NCBI GenBank assembly: GCA_017441505.1
Contig: JAFRXL010000005.1
Coordinates: 44,876 to 108,875, forward strand
Length of the DNA: 64,000 nucleotides
Direction of reading: 5' to 3'
Source of the DNA: Ruminococcus sp.
GTDB taxonomy: Bacteria > Bacillota > Clostridia > Oscillospirales > Ruminococcaceae
Positions 44,965-54,510 of this stretch are shown piece after piece; position 1 is the first letter of the stretch; every line of letters begins with the position of its first letter. The position numbers and the translations under genes were made by a program. Below the pieces are notes generated by a model. It was not told the DNA's origin, did not search any database, and saw nothing but the letters and a program-made list of their open reading frames with translations.

Positions 44965-45962
44965 TTTACTCCCTCCTCGTATATCTTTTTGATAACATCC
45001 TCGGAGGATATTTCTTCAAGCTGCATATCCTTGATCGTATAGCTGTTCTGGAGCTGTCCAAGCACATCTATGACCTTCTTTTTGTCCTCATCAACGAGGA
45101 CGGAGATCCATTCTTCATCGGATGTTACGACGAATTCAGGTACTTCCTTCTGGATCTTTTCAGCAGTAGCCTTCAGATCGTCACTGACACGTATTTTAAG
45201 CGTTCTGTATGAGCCAAAGAATTTTTTCAAGTGTTCTATATCATTGTCGTAGAGCATTTTACCCTTGTCGATTATGACGATTCGTTTGCATAGAGCGTCC
45301 ACATCGCCCATATCGTGAGTTGTGAGAATGACGGTCGTATTTTTTTCTTTGTTAAGCGAACTGATAAGAGTTCTTATTTTTGATTTCATAGAAACGTCCA
45401 GACCGATAGTAGGTTCATCGAGAAAAACTATCTTAGGGTCGTGGAGAAAAGCTGCAAGAATATCGCTTAGTGTTCGCTGACCGAGAGACATCTGGCGAAC
45501 AGGCTTGTGCAGCAGAGGTTCAATGTCGACTAACGATCTGTAAAGCTCTATCATTTTGTTGTAATTTTCATCGCTTACGCCGTAAATATCTTTAAGTATC
45601 TTAAACGACTCGACAAGTGGGAGAGCCCACCATAACTGAGAACGCTGACCGAAAACTACACCTATTTCCTGAGCGTTCATACTTCTGTTCTGGTATGGCT
45701 GTCTGCCGTTTACGAGAATCTCGCCGGAGGTAGGTTCGAGGACTCCGGTCATCATTTTGATAGTTGTAGATTTACCTGCACCATTAGGTCCGAGATAGCC
45801 GACTATCTCGCCCTGCGAAATGTTGATAGAGATGTTATCGACAGCTTTGACTATTTTATAGTCCCTTGAAAACAGATCCTTGATGCTGCCTTTAAGTCCT
45901 TCACGCCGGTTGAGGACTTTAAATTCTTTTGTTACGTTTTTTATCTGTATTGCGTTTGACAT
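44961..45962 (-). CDS. ABC exporter ATPase (DrrA/NatA-like)
   Basis: 333 residues. Walker A GPNGAGKST, signature MSLGQR (a usual variant in this subgroup), Walker B IVFLDEPTIGLD and switch His in LTTHDM. A C-terminal domain of about 90 residues follows the nucleotide domain. Energises the two following permeases. First gene of the three-gene operon; the SD is AAGGAG. Confidence 0.93.
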   Translation of the reverse strand: MSNAIQIKNVTKEFKVLNRREGLKGSIKDLFSRDYKIVKAVDNISINISQGEIVGYLGPNGAGKSTTIKMMTGVLEPTSGEILVNGRQPYQNRSMNAQEIGVVFGQRSQLWWALPLVESFKILKDIYGVSDENYNKMIELYRSLVDIEPLLHKPVRQMSLGQRTLSDILAAFLHDPKIVFLDEPTIGLDVSMKSKIRTLISSLNKEKNTTVILTTHDMGDVDALCKRIVIIDKGKMLYDNDIEHLKKFFGSYRTLKIRVSDDLKATAEKIQKEVPEFVVTSDEEWISVLVDEDKKKVIDVLGQLQNSYTIKDMQLEEISSEDVIKKIYEEGVK

Positions 45963-46217
45963 TTCTTAGCTCCTTTCAAAGAATTGTGGTTGATATATTA
46001 ATAGGTAGGACAGGACGTAAACAAATATATCACAAAAACGGCAGAAAGTCAATAAATAAACGATAAATAAGTATAAACTGTGTAAAAGCGGATATTTATT
46101 CTGCATATGTGTAAATTTTTTGTTAATAATATTGGAATACAGTATTATTTTAGATGAAATTGTGATATTATAACAGTATCCGGAGACGGAAATTTTATAT
46201 GGTTTGGGAGTGATCTT

Positions 46218-46766
46218 ATGAAAAAATTGTTAAGCTTATCTATGGCAGTATTCATGATAATGGGATGTGCTGCTGGATGCGGCAAAGACGAGGATGACGG
46301 CAAATCGTCCAAAGCTGATAGTACGTTTGTTGGCAAGTGGGAAGCTGAAAAGATAGTTCAAGACGGACATGAATATACTGATTTTCTCGGTATACCGGTT
46401 GCAGTCATGATGCAGTTTGACCTCAAAGAAGACGGTACCTGCATATTGGATGAGATGCTTGCAAGCCAGTCTGACAAAGCGGAAGATATTAAGGGCACTT
46501 GGAAATCCGACGGAGATAAGGTAACTATCAAAGTTGAGAGACCTGCTTCCGAATCATCAGATAAGGAAAATGGATCGAACGAATTAGAACTTGAGTATAA
46601 AGAAGGTAAACTACAGGCTATTGAGGAAGAAGACGGAAAGAAAGTTGAATATTATCTCATAAAGGTGGATAAGTTCACAGAGTATGATTTAGAGTCTGCT
46701 TTTGGCGGTTTATCCGACAACAGCAGTTATGAATTTGACTTTGATAATGACGATTCCGACGAGTAA
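46218..46766 (+). CDS. Small lipoprotein
   Basis: 182 residues. Signal peptide with a lipobox ending in Cys (CAAGC, about 17-21), then a 110-residue beta-rich domain (GKWEAEKI, GTWKSDGDKVTI) like lipocalin-type DUF5640 domains, and an acidic tail (DFDNDDSDE). Outside-facing and membrane-anchored; function unknown. SD GGGAGTG. It has its own bidirectional terminator. Confidence 0.75.
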   Translation: MKKLLSLSMAVFMIMGCAAGCGKDEDDGKSSKADSTFVGKWEAEKIVQDGHEYTDFLGIPVAVMMQFDLKEDGTCILDEMLASQSDKAEDIKGTWKSDGDKVTIKVERPASESSDKENGSNELELEYKEGKLQAIEEEDGKKVEYYLIKVDKFTEYDLESAFGGLSDNSSYEFDFDNDDSDE

Positions 46767-46812
46767 AAAATAACCTTCCATGACTTTAATATCATGGAAG
46801 GTCTTGATTTTT
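46767..46812. terminator. Bidirectional terminator
   Basis: ACCTTCCATGA (46773-46783) pairs with TCATGGAAGGT (46792-46802), between convergent genes. Confidence 0.85.
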
Positions 46813-47347
46813 AATAGTATTCAGTATCATCGGAATCGTCTTGATGTTTTTCCAACTTATATCTTTCAACAGGATCATATGTATGCAAACATAGCTGTGC
46901 TATTATGAAAGAAATAATTATAATAGCAATTCCTGCTTCGATAAAATGTCTACTGTTTGCTTTTCTTTTTTTGATTGCTTCGTCATATAAAAATGTACGA
47001 TGATGGATAGGATCGACGTAAAGTGTGACCTGAGCAGTCTTTCCGATAGAGGAGTCATTTGATATACTGTAGGAAGATGCTACTTCATAGAGCTGACCGT
47101 CTATTTCATATTTAAATATAGGGTAAAAAGCTTTGCGTGTTCCACCTTTTGAATATAATGATACAGTTTTAATATCTATACAAGTTGCAGTTACTTTTTT
47201 TGAACATTTTTTTCTCAGATTGTTTGTGGTAACATAACGGTTTATTCCGATGCCTATAAATATAATTCCGATTGTCATAAAAAGGATCGCACATATAAAT
47301 ACCTTTTTGGGGGAAGGGGCGGAAGTATTGTCTTCTTCAAAAAACAT
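46811..47347 (-). CDS. DUF3592-like membrane protein
   Basis: About 178 residues: membrane helix (about 18-38), an extracytoplasmic beta domain (about 50-125; FKYEIDGQLYEVASS, VTLYVDP), a second helix (about 140-160) and an acidic tail. The layout is that of DUF3592 proteins, function unknown. The ATG at 47347 and GTG at 47356 are both possible; AAGGAAGG lies just before. Confidence 0.7.
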   Translation of the reverse strand: MFFEEDNTSAPSPKKVFICAILFMTIGIIFIGIGINRYVTTNNLRKKCSKKVTATCIDIKTVSLYSKGGTRKAFYPIFKYEIDGQLYEVASSYSISNDSSIGKTAQVTLYVDPIHHRTFLYDEAIKKRKANSRHFIEAGIAIIIISFIIAQLCLHTYDPVERYKLEKHQDDSDDTEYY

Positions 47348-47374
47348 ATATATCACTTGCCTTCCTTAAAATTT

Positions 47375-47405
47375 AAAAAACGCCTCAGTTATACTGAGAC
47401 GTTTT
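47375..47405 (-). terminator. Terminator of tRNA-Arg(ACG)
   Basis: ACGCCTCAGT/ACTGAGACGT stem with T-tracts on both strands, directly after the tRNA CCA on the minus strand. Confidence 0.88.
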
Positions 47406-47482
47406 TGGCGTGCCTGGAGGGATTCGAACCCCCGACCTACTGGTTCGTAGCCAGTCACTCTATCCAGCTGAGCTACAAGCAC
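47406..47482 (-). tRNA. tRNA-Arg (anticodon ACG)
   Basis: Reverse strand: acceptor GTGCTTG pairs with CAGGCAC, D-stem GCTC/GAGT region, anticodon loop CTACGAA (ACG, read as inosine-CG), T-loop TTCGAAT, encoded CCA (47408-47406). Confidence 0.95.
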
Positions 47483-47501
47483 ATTTCCTGACGACTTAAA
47501 T

Positions 47502-47530
47502 ATTATATCATATATAGTGAACAAAGTCAA
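47502..47530 (-). promoter_or_regulatory. Promoter of tRNA-Arg(ACG)
   Basis: Minus strand TTGACT (47530-47525), 17 bp, TATAAT (47507-47502). Confidence 0.85.
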
Positions 47531-47618
47531 TAGTATTTTTTAAAAACGGCATTATCACTAAATAAATATGTTGATTCGTGGACATATAAGCGGTTATAAT
47601 AAAAAATAAGAAAAGTGC

Positions 47619-47647
47619 TTGACAGATCAGGATTTATTTGATATAAT
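47619..47647 (+). promoter_or_regulatory. Promoter of tRNA-Lys
   Basis: TTGACA (47619-47624), 17 bp, TATAAT (47642-47647). Confidence 0.92.
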
Positions 47648-47659
47648 TATATCTGTTGT

Positions 47660-47735
47660 GAGACATTAGCTCAGTCGGTAGAGCATACGCCTTTTAAGCG
47701 TAGGGTCGAGGGTTCAAATCCCTCATGTCTCACCA
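47660..47735 (+). tRNA. tRNA-Lys (anticodon UUU)
   Basis: Acceptor GAGACAT pairs with ATGTCTC, D-stem GCTC/GAGC, anticodon stem TACGC/GCGTA with loop CTTTTAA, T-loop TTCAAAT, encoded CCA at 47733-47735. Confidence 0.96.
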
Positions 47736-47740
47736 TGAAG

Positions 47741-47768
47741 AACCTCCGCAATAGTGGGGGTTTTTCTT
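47741..47768 (+). terminator. Terminator of tRNA-Lys
   Basis: AACCTCCGC (47741-47749) pairs with GTGGGGGTT (47754-47762, two wobble pairs), then T. Confidence 0.85.
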
Positions 47769-47839
47769 TTTATATTTGTATGTCTGACCCTCTTGGGTCA
47801 TGAAGATATAATTTACCGAATATAAGCGAGGTGTTAATA

Positions 47840-48322
47840 ATGAAAAGAACTGATTACATAAGCTGGGATGAATATTTTATGGGAATCGCAATGCTTTCTG
47901 CTCAGCGAAGCAAGGATAATTCCACGCAGGTCGGAGCCTGCATAGTGAATAGAGATAACAAGATAGTATCGGTCGGTTATAATGGTATGCCTACCGGATG
48001 TTTGGATGACGAAATGCCTTGGGAGCGTGAGGGCGAAACTACCCTTGATACAAAATATCCTTTTGTATGTCATGCAGAGCTTAATGCTATATTGAACAGT
48101 AATATCGGCAATCTCAGCGGCTGTACTGTATATGTTACTCTTTTCCCGTGCAATGAATGTGCAAAAGCGATAATACAGTCCGGTATCAAGCGTGTAGTGT
48201 ACTATGATAATAAATATGCCGATACAGAAAGTGTTCGTGCTTCGTGTATGCTTTTTGAAAGATGCGGAGTAAAAATGGACAGCTACAAACCAAGCGGTAA
48301 AAAAGTGGAGCTGGCATTGTAA
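47840..48322 (+). CDS. Deoxycytidylate deaminase (ComEB-like)
   Basis: About 160 residues. Zinc and catalytic motifs CHAELNAIL and PCNECAKAII place it in the dCMP deaminase family, which makes dUMP for thymidylate synthesis. The ATG at 47840 has SD GAGGTG; a GTG at 47831 would overlap that site. Its stop shares a base with the next ATG (TAATG). Confidence 0.93.
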   Translation: MKRTDYISWDEYFMGIAMLSAQRSKDNSTQVGACIVNRDNKIVSVGYNGMPTGCLDDEMPWEREGETTLDTKYPFVCHAELNAILNSNIGNLSGCTVYVTLFPCNECAKAIIQSGIKRVVYYDNKYADTESVRASCMLFERCGVKMDSYKPSGKKVELAL

Positions 48323-48654
48323 TGTCAGTATATAATAGTAAAAAAGAGCACGATGAAGCTGTTGAACGCATCAGTGAAATGGAGGAGCGTTTTGACAGAG
48401 TTCAGTCCGCAGCGAATGAGCTGAGCAGGGCATTAGACGATTTTTCCGGAGTTATCAGCGATTTGCAAGCTTTGAGGAAGTACTACACCGGCGAAAAATG
48501 GAAACAGGATTTTCGTGCTGATGAAAATGGAGAACTGCCGTCTGATTTGAAAAGGGGAGTACTATCTGAGGACTCTATCTGGAACTTGCTCGACAAAAAT
48601 AGTCAACTTGCAGAAGCAATGAGAAAATTGTCCTATGAAATGCTTGAGGAATAA
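48322..48654 (+). CDS. DUF4298 protein
   Basis: 110 residues, largely alpha-helical and charged (probable coiled coil, about 10-55), followed by YYTGEKWKQDF and LKRGVLSEDSIWNLL, the pattern of DUF4298. Function unknown. It is translated from the dCMP deaminase stop (TAATG) and is followed at 2 bases by a HAD phosphatase, so the three form one operon. Confidence 0.82.
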   Translation: MSVYNSKKEHDEAVERISEMEERFDRVQSAANELSRALDDFSGVISDLQALRKYYTGEKWKQDFRADENGELPSDLKRGVLSEDSIWNLLDKNSQLAEAMRKLSYEMLEE

Positions 48655-48656
48655 AC

Positions 48657-49235
48657 ATGAACGTATTTGATTTTGATAACACTATATATCGTGGAGAAAG
48701 TGCAGTTGACCTTGCGGTGTTTATGATAAAGAGTAACAAAAAAGTTATTCTTTGGATGCCAAAAATATTTTGGAGTCTGTTAAAATACAAGCTGTGTCTT
48801 GTAAGCAGAGAGAAAATGCAGGACTCTGTTAATGATTTTATGAGCAAGATACTGCGTGATAAAAATGAAGTAAGAAGCCTTACAAGAGACTTCTGGAAGA
48901 AGAATATTCGTAAGCTCGACCGTTCCATTATAAAAAGAATAGGCAGGGATGATGTCATAATCACTGCCGGTCCCGATTTTATGTTGGATGCTGTTAAAAA
49001 ACATCTTGGTACAGAGAATGTAATATGTTCACAGACCGATCTTGACAGAAAATGCGTTATTTACCTGAATTTCGGTGAAAATAAGCTTAAAAAATTCAAA
49101 GAGAAATATGGTGATACAGCCATAGAATGCTTTTACACGGATTCTTTCAATGACAAGGCTTTGATGAGTATCTCGAAAAAAGTCTTCATAGTGAAAAAAG
49201 GAAAAATAAGACGTATAAATCCTGAAAATGCTTGA
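48657..49235 (+). CDS. HAD-family phosphatase (PSP-like, subfamily IB)
   Basis: 192 residues. HAD motif I is FDFDNTIY (Asp5, Asp7), and the metal motif near the end is YTDSFNDKAL. A helical cap lies between. Closest general resemblance is to phosphoserine-phosphatase-like HAD proteins; substrate unknown. Last gene of the deaminase-DUF4298-HAD operon. Confidence 0.85.
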   Translation: MNVFDFDNTIYRGESAVDLAVFMIKSNKKVILWMPKIFWSLLKYKLCLVSREKMQDSVNDFMSKILRDKNEVRSLTRDFWKKNIRKLDRSIIKRIGRDDVIITAGPDFMLDAVKKHLGTENVICSQTDLDRKCVIYLNFGENKLKKFKEKYGDTAIECFYTDSFNDKALMSISKKVFIVKKGKIRRINPENA

Positions 49236-49394
49236 AATGCCGGAAAATCCGGAACGACCTCAATAGAAGAAGTTCTTTTCGGTTTGAGAATATGAGATGA
49301 AATGTAAATTATTTTGTGCAAAATGTTATTTTCAACTCTAACTGAATAAAGTATAATAAATATATATATAGAATTCTACAGGAGGTCGAGATCT

Positions 49395-50765
49395 GTGAAA
49401 AAATTTATTTCAGCTGCTCTTGTGACAGCTATGGCTTTAAGCAGTGCGGTTATGGCGAACAGCGGCGTTGTTAAACAAGAAAAAAGTCCGATCGTATGGA
49501 CATTTGCTGCCGAAAGCGATCATACTGCCGGTGCAAATCCTGTTATCAGCAGGGGAGTACCTGCGTATTCCGGAAATTCAAGCAGTGCATCATTCGGTAA
49601 TGACGATAAATATTACACTTTCTGGAGTTCATCAGCAGGGGATCATCTTGCCTATGATTTGTCCGGAGTTCCTCAGTCACAGCGTAAAAAAGTACTTGCT
49701 GCATGGTATAATCTGAGCAGCTATGACAATATCGGTGTATATGTAAGCAGGTCAGCTGAGCCTGTAGACTATACTATCGAGATAAACAAAGCTCCCGGCG
49801 GAAGTTATCCGTCATCTGGCTGGGAGGTAGCAGAGAAAGTCGAAAATAACGGCTACAGCTCACGTCAGCACGTTGTGAACATGGAAGGATACAACTGGAT
49901 ACGTATAAATGTAACTAAAGCTCTTGGAGATAACGTGAGTCTGAATTTTGATATTCATGATGTTTCAGACGGAGTTTTTGACAGCTGGATATTCTTTGGT
50001 GACTCCATAACTGCCGGAGGTATGGTAAATGCATATGGTACAAGCTATGCATCTTATGTCAACCAGATAGACAGCAGATTCTTTCCGGCTCAGGAAAACG
50101 GCGGTATCGGAGGTATCACAAGCCGTGACGGCAAGGATAATATCGACAAGTGGCTCAGTACCTGCAATGCTCACTTTGTAAGCATCGCTTACGGTACAAA
50201 CGACTGCTGGGGAAATCCCAATAATACTGAGAATTACTACAATAATACAAAATATATGATAGACGCTATCCTCAAAGCCGGAAAAGTTCCTGTGCTTCCT
50301 ATGATACCTTCTTCGACCAATCCGGATGTTGGCAATAACACTGCTTATTACAATGCAATGGTTAGCAAGCTGTATGACGAGTACGGAGATAAGCTTGTCC
50401 ACGGACCTGATTTTGATAAGTTCTTCAAGGAGAATACATGGGCACTCAGCTCTGACGGAGTTCACCCGAATTCAGAGGGATATGAAGCAATGAAGAAACT
50501 CTGGGCAGAAACAATGTACGAAAATGTATATAAGAAGATCGGTTCGCAGTCTCCTGTTGATATTATAAAGGGCGATATTAATGATGATGGTGAGTTCAAT
50601 ATCGCAGACATAGTAACAATGCAGAAGTGGCTGCTCGGTGATAAAAAAGCTGAGCTTAAAAGCTGGAAAGCCGGTGATCTCTGCGATGACGGTATAATAG
50701 ACTCGTTTGACCTCGCTATGATGAAAAAACACATAATTTCAAAGATAGCCGGATCACTTGATTGA
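49395..50765 (+). CDS. Cellulosomal SGNH/GDSL hydrolase with dockerin
   Basis: 456 residues, secreted. The start is a GTG 9 bases after GGAGG. Signal peptide (1 to about 21), an N-terminal beta-domain (about 35-190, perhaps carbohydrate-binding, as in CE2-type esterases), an SGNH hydrolase (about 195-380) with FFGDSITAGG, YGTNDCWG and SDGVHPNSEG, and a C-terminal type I dockerin (about 394-450) with loops DINDDGEFNIAD and DLCDDGIIDSFD. It likely removes acetyl groups from plant-wall polysaccharides while docked on a scaffoldin. It converges with a second esterase gene. Confidence 0.92.
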   Translation: MKKFISAALVTAMALSSAVMANSGVVKQEKSPIVWTFAAESDHTAGANPVISRGVPAYSGNSSSASFGNDDKYYTFWSSSAGDHLAYDLSGVPQSQRKKVLAAWYNLSSYDNIGVYVSRSAEPVDYTIEINKAPGGSYPSSGWEVAEKVENNGYSSRQHVVNMEGYNWIRINVTKALGDNVSLNFDIHDVSDGVFDSWIFFGDSITAGGMVNAYGTSYASYVNQIDSRFFPAQENGGIGGITSRDGKDNIDKWLSTCNAHFVSIAYGTNDCWGNPNNTENYYNNTKYMIDAILKAGKVPVLPMIPSSTNPDVGNNTAYYNAMVSKLYDEYGDKLVHGPDFDKFFKENTWALSSDGVHPNSEGYEAMKKLWAETMYENVYKKIGSQSPVDIIKGDINDDGEFNIADIVTMQKWLLGDKKAELKSWKAGDLCDDGIIDSFDLAMMKKHIISKIAGSLD

Positions 50766-50798
50766 TTTCAGAGCTTTTTAATGATCCTGAATAAAAAA

Positions 50799-50846
50799 TA
50801 ATGCGTAGAGCTTATGGAAGATCCCATAAATTCTACGCATTTTTTA
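50799..50846. terminator. Bidirectional terminator between the two esterases
   Basis: AATGCGTAGA pairs with TCTACGCATT, with a nested TTATGG/CCATAA stem, flanked by A and T runs. Confidence 0.88.
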
Positions 50847-50882
50847 ATAGTTTATATTCGCAGTTATTAAATATATTTTATA

Positions 50883-53192
50883 TCAGTAAAGCCATTTTGA
50901 AGCAAATGTATCTGCGAAGGAGTCCTTATTCTTTGGAAGAGCAAACACAGAAGTCTGGAGTTCTTTAAGGTCCATTTTAGGAGCTATGCCGTAAACGTGA
51001 TAATCAAAATACTGTATCATTTTTTCGACATCTTCTTGTATTACAGCATGACCGGATCTGTGTATGTTTATAGCAAGATGATCGCTTAGTCCGACGTAGT
51101 CCCAGACGTGTTTCATTCCGAGATAAGCCATCCATACAGAAGGAGCATTTACCCAGTCCTCATTTTCACAAGAGCCGATTATAAACAGATACCTGTTTGG
51201 ATCACAGCAAAGAGAACCAAGCATATGCTGGTCTAATGGGAACTGATTAACATCTCTGAATTCCATGAATCTTCCATTGAACCATCCCTGTTCGCCGGAA
51301 GCCTGCAAGCTTCCGAGAGGTTCGTTTTCTTTGTATGTATAATATGAAGAACCGCCTTTGCTTGAGAAGTCGTAAGTTTTTCCTACAGAGCTGTAGCGAT
51401 AGAGTGCAAGACCGCCTGCACCTGAGCATGAAGGAGCACACATTTTGATTCGTTTATCGAATGCACCGCAAACAGACGCTGCCTTACCATATCTTGAAAC
51501 ACCGGTGACGATTGAATTATCCGGATTGATATTGAGTTCCTTTGCAGCACCTCCGTAAAGAGCATCAAGTATCCTGCTGATACCCCATGACCAAGCCATA
51601 AGGTCACCGGTCTGTTCCTCCCAGTTCCTTCCGTAAGGATAAAGTGTATAGAACGCACCGGTATGCTGATTATTGTCAGCTGCTGTACCCGGTGCACTGA
51701 ACATACCGTCACTGTCGTAAGTAATTACAGCATATCCGTTTGAAGTTGCTGTGCTTTCTGAAATTCCCTTGTGCATACCAAGGATAACGGGAGCTCCGCC
51801 CTCATGCCGAACTTTATTAGGACGATTTATAACAACCTTGAATGAAGCTGTTTTTCCGGTACTCTTACGTTTAACGTTGATAGTCATACTGTTGCCGTTT
51901 ATACTGTACGTAGTTTCGTCATCGGAACCGTCTATCCATTTACCGTACATATAGTACTCGTACATACAGCTTATTTCGCTCTGTCGTCTCCACCAGTCGT
52001 TAGTGGACTGAACAGTTGAGCCATCCATAAACACGAATGGGTCAGGTATATCCTTAGAGCTTTTCAGAGTATTTACTGTCGGGAAGTTATAGCTCTTTTC
52101 GATCACAGGTGTTTCAACTACATCGAATTTATCGATTTTTCCGAGCAGATAGTTATGCAGCTGAACAAGATCATCGTTTTCGATTTTTCCGTTTTTGTCT
52201 ATATCAGCAGCCTTTTTTGCATTAGCATCTTTAAAGCCATTTTTTAGTCCTTTTCTCAGGAGCATCTCATCGAATGAAGTTATCGCATCATCACCGTCAA
52301 GGTCGCCGGAGATCTTTCCGGTTGGATGAGTTGTGGTCGCTGGCTGTGAAGTCCCGGGGTCATCGAGATAAGTTTTTATCTGCTCGAACCAGTATTTGCC
52401 CATTTTTTCGTAACCGCCTGCGTTCGGATGCACACCGTCAGCAATATCATTTGAAGCATCAATAACGCTGTGAATATCGGCATATATAACATTTTTGCTG
52501 CTGTAATCATTTGCGACTTTTTTTACAATATCATTAAATTTTGCAATATTTTCATTGGAGCTTGCAAACCAGCCTGAATTGCCGAGGTCCGGGATAGTAG
52601 TGAGGAATATCTTACCGTTTGCTGGCATCTTCTCTTTAAGATAGTCAAGGAGCAGGTGAAGACGATCTTCCGATCCGTCAAGATGACCGTTTGTAACGTC
52701 ATTTGTACCTATTTGTAGAAGAATTATATCCGGAGAATATTTCTTTATATAATCTCCGCTCTGCATAGTTTCAAGTATACCATTAAGCTGTCCGAACCAG
52801 CCGCCCGGCAGATCAGTTATTGTGTATCCGCTGTAACCGGCATGGTTGTCATCGTAAGTGACATTTTGTCCGTTATAATTGAATGTGGCACTATCCTTGC
52901 CTTCCGGTCCGACAAGATCAACATTGCTGTAACCATTTTTCTGTAAAAGGTAACTCAGGTATTTTCGATAACCTCCTTCATCAGCCATGCCGTAAGTTAT
53001 AGAATCACCTAAAGGCATGATCTTTACTGTGTCACTTGCTGAAGCTTTTTTAAGGACAATAGGTTCATTTTCAGGAGAATTTGCAGAAAGTGTCATAGCC
53101 AGAGATGAAATGGCCAAAGCAACGGAAGTGACGACTCGTAGGAAACGTTTGTTTTTGTGATTTCTCTCGCTTGGATTAAAGATTTTTTTCAT
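50883..53192 (-). CDS. Cellulosomal double esterase: CE3 - dockerin - CE15
   Basis: 769 residues. Signal segment (about 18-38). CE3-like SGNH acetylxylan esterase (about 55-278) with Ser64 in LGDSITYG, GTND at 162-165 and Asp252/His255 in DGVHPN. A Thr-rich linker leads to an internal type I dockerin (about 295-352) with loops DLDGDDAITSFDE and DIDKNGKIENDD. Then CE15 glucuronoyl esterase (about 375-745) with Ser566 in GVSRYGK and His715 in HRSGH. One protein thus removes acetyl groups from xylan and cuts lignin-glucuronoxylan esters. SD AGGAGGG. The central dockerin makes both catalytic domains face outwards. Confidence 0.92.
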   Translation of the reverse strand: MKKIFNPSERNHKNKRFLRVVTSVALAISSLAMTLSANSPENEPIVLKKASASDTVKIMPLGDSITYGMADEGGYRKYLSYLLQKNGYSNVDLVGPEGKDSATFNYNGQNVTYDDNHAGYSGYTITDLPGGWFGQLNGILETMQSGDYIKKYSPDIILLQIGTNDVTNGHLDGSEDRLHLLLDYLKEKMPANGKIFLTTIPDLGNSGWFASSNENIAKFNDIVKKVANDYSSKNVIYADIHSVIDASNDIADGVHPNAGGYEKMGKYWFEQIKTYLDDPGTSQPATTTHPTGKISGDLDGDDAITSFDEMLLRKGLKNGFKDANAKKAADIDKNGKIENDDLVQLHNYLLGKIDKFDVVETPVIEKSYNFPTVNTLKSSKDIPDPFVFMDGSTVQSTNDWWRRQSEISCMYEYYMYGKWIDGSDDETTYSINGNSMTINVKRKSTGKTASFKVVINRPNKVRHEGGAPVILGMHKGISESTATSNGYAVITYDSDGMFSAPGTAADNNQHTGAFYTLYPYGRNWEEQTGDLMAWSWGISRILDALYGGAAKELNINPDNSIVTGVSRYGKAASVCGAFDKRIKMCAPSCSGAGGLALYRYSSVGKTYDFSSKGGSSYYTYKENEPLGSLQASGEQGWFNGRFMEFRDVNQFPLDQHMLGSLCCDPNRYLFIIGSCENEDWVNAPSVWMAYLGMKHVWDYVGLSDHLAINIHRSGHAVIQEDVEKMIQYFDYHVYGIAPKMDLKELQTSVFALPKNKDSFADTFASKWLY

Positions 53193-53622
53193 AAGACCCT
53201 CCTATATTTAATTAAATAATGTGCTGTGTTTTTACCTCCTTCCTATATAAATGTGTAAAAATATGTGTTTTTAACAGCACAATTTTATGCTAATTTATAT
53301 TTCTTCAATGAAAATATACAATAAAAAAGAGATTTTGTAAAGAAAGTTTTTTAGATTCAGCAATTTTTGGTCATGAAAAAGCAATATACGCCTAATAATG
53401 ATACCAATTTAATGACAAAAATGGTAAATTCTTGATATTAAATTACAAAAACGTGTGTTTATATACTTTTTTACTCATCTCACAGACTTTCTATTACTTA
53501 GCTTTTGTCAAATATCTGTTGCAGCACAAAAAACGATGTGATATTGTTATATTTCTGTTGATTTATTGTGGCTTTTATGGTAAAATATAATTTATATGAA
53601 AGAAAAAAGGAAGGTGAAAGCC
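53193..53622. other. Divergent AT-rich gap
   Basis: About 430 bases, no gene. It contains the leader of the CE3/CE15 gene (minus) and the metF promoter (plus). No S-box or other recognised methionine-related riboswitch fold was seen. Confidence 0.5.
53558..53586 (+). promoter_or_regulatory. Promoter of the metF-metH cluster
   Basis: TTGATT (53558-53563), 17 bp, TAAAAT (53581-53586). Confidence 0.7.
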
Positions 53623-54510
53623 ATGAAGATAATAGATATACTTAACAGAAAGAATATGTCTCTTTCATTTGAAGTATTTCCGCCAAAAAAGGAAGCCGGA
53701 TTCGAGGGAGTTAAAGAGACTACCGAACATATAGCTGCAAACAGACCTGCATACATGAGCGTTACATACGGAGCAGGCGGCGGTACGAGCCGCTTTACGC
53801 TCGATATAGCAAAGAATATCGAGGAACGCTACGGAGTCCCTACTTTGGCTCATCTCACTTGTGTTTCATCAAATCGTGATACTGTAAAGGCTAAAATAAA
53901 AGAGATACATGACCTTGGACTACAGAATATAATGGCTCTCAGAGGTGACCTTACTCCGGAGCTTGAGGCTACTGACAGAACTCAGTGGGATTACCGTTAT
54001 GCTGTTGAACTTATCAGGGATATAAAGGAGAGCGGTTACGACTTTTGTATCGGAGCTGCCTGCTATCCTGAAGTGCATCCTGAAAGTTCAAATCAGCGTG
54101 AGGACATACTCCACCTGAAGGAAAAAGTTGACGCAGGTGCAGAATTTCTTGTGACACAGATGGTTTTTGACAATAATCTTTTCTATAATTTTTTGTACAA
54201 AATACGTGAAGCAGGTATAACCGTTCCTGTAATACCCGGAATAATGCCGATCACCAACGCCAATCAGGTAGAACGTGCAATAAAGCTTTCCGGCTCTTTC
54301 ATGCCGCAGCGTTTCAAGGCTATCGTCGACTATTTCGGTCAGGATCCTGATGCAATGAAACAAGCCGGTATCGCATATGCTACTGACCAGATAATCGACC
54401 TTTACGCCAACGGAGTTACTAATGTTCATGTATACTCTATGAACAAACCTGACGTTGCACAGGCGATAATGGATAACCTTTCTGATATACTCTGGAAGGA
54501 CTTTTTATGA
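53623..54510 (+). CDS. metF: 5,10-methylenetetrahydrofolate reductase
   Basis: About 295 residues, the MetF TIM barrel: SFEVFPPKKE, YMSVTYGAGG, LTCVSSN and MALRGD. It makes 5-methyl-THF for methionine synthase. The ATG at 53623 has AAGGAAGGTG before it; an in-frame ATG at 53596 lacks one. The stop overlaps the next start by 4 bases. Confidence 0.95.
   Translation: MKIIDILNRKNMSLSFEVFPPKKEAGFEGVKETTEHIAANRPAYMSVTYGAGGGTSRFTLDIAKNIEERYGVPTLAHLTCVSSNRDTVKAKIKEIHDLGLQNIMALRGDLTPELEATDRTQWDYRYAVELIRDIKESGYDFCIGAACYPEVHPESSNQREDILHLKEKVDAGAEFLVTQMVFDNNLFYNFLYKIREAGITVPVIPGIMPITNANQVERAIKLSGSFMPQRFKAIVDYFGQDPDAMKQAGIAYATDQIIDLYANGVTNVHVYSMNKPDVAQAIMDNLSDILWKDFL

Noticed and set aside
53193-53622. 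Possible SAM or cobalamin riboswitch upstream of metF/metH
   Set aside because: The region is AT-rich and lacks the conserved S-box or B12-box sequences and any terminator hairpin; a plain promoter lies close to the gene.
54193-54200. TTGTACAA palindrome inside metF
   Set aside because: Within coding sequence and far from a promoter; treated as chance and as a caution on the operator proposal.
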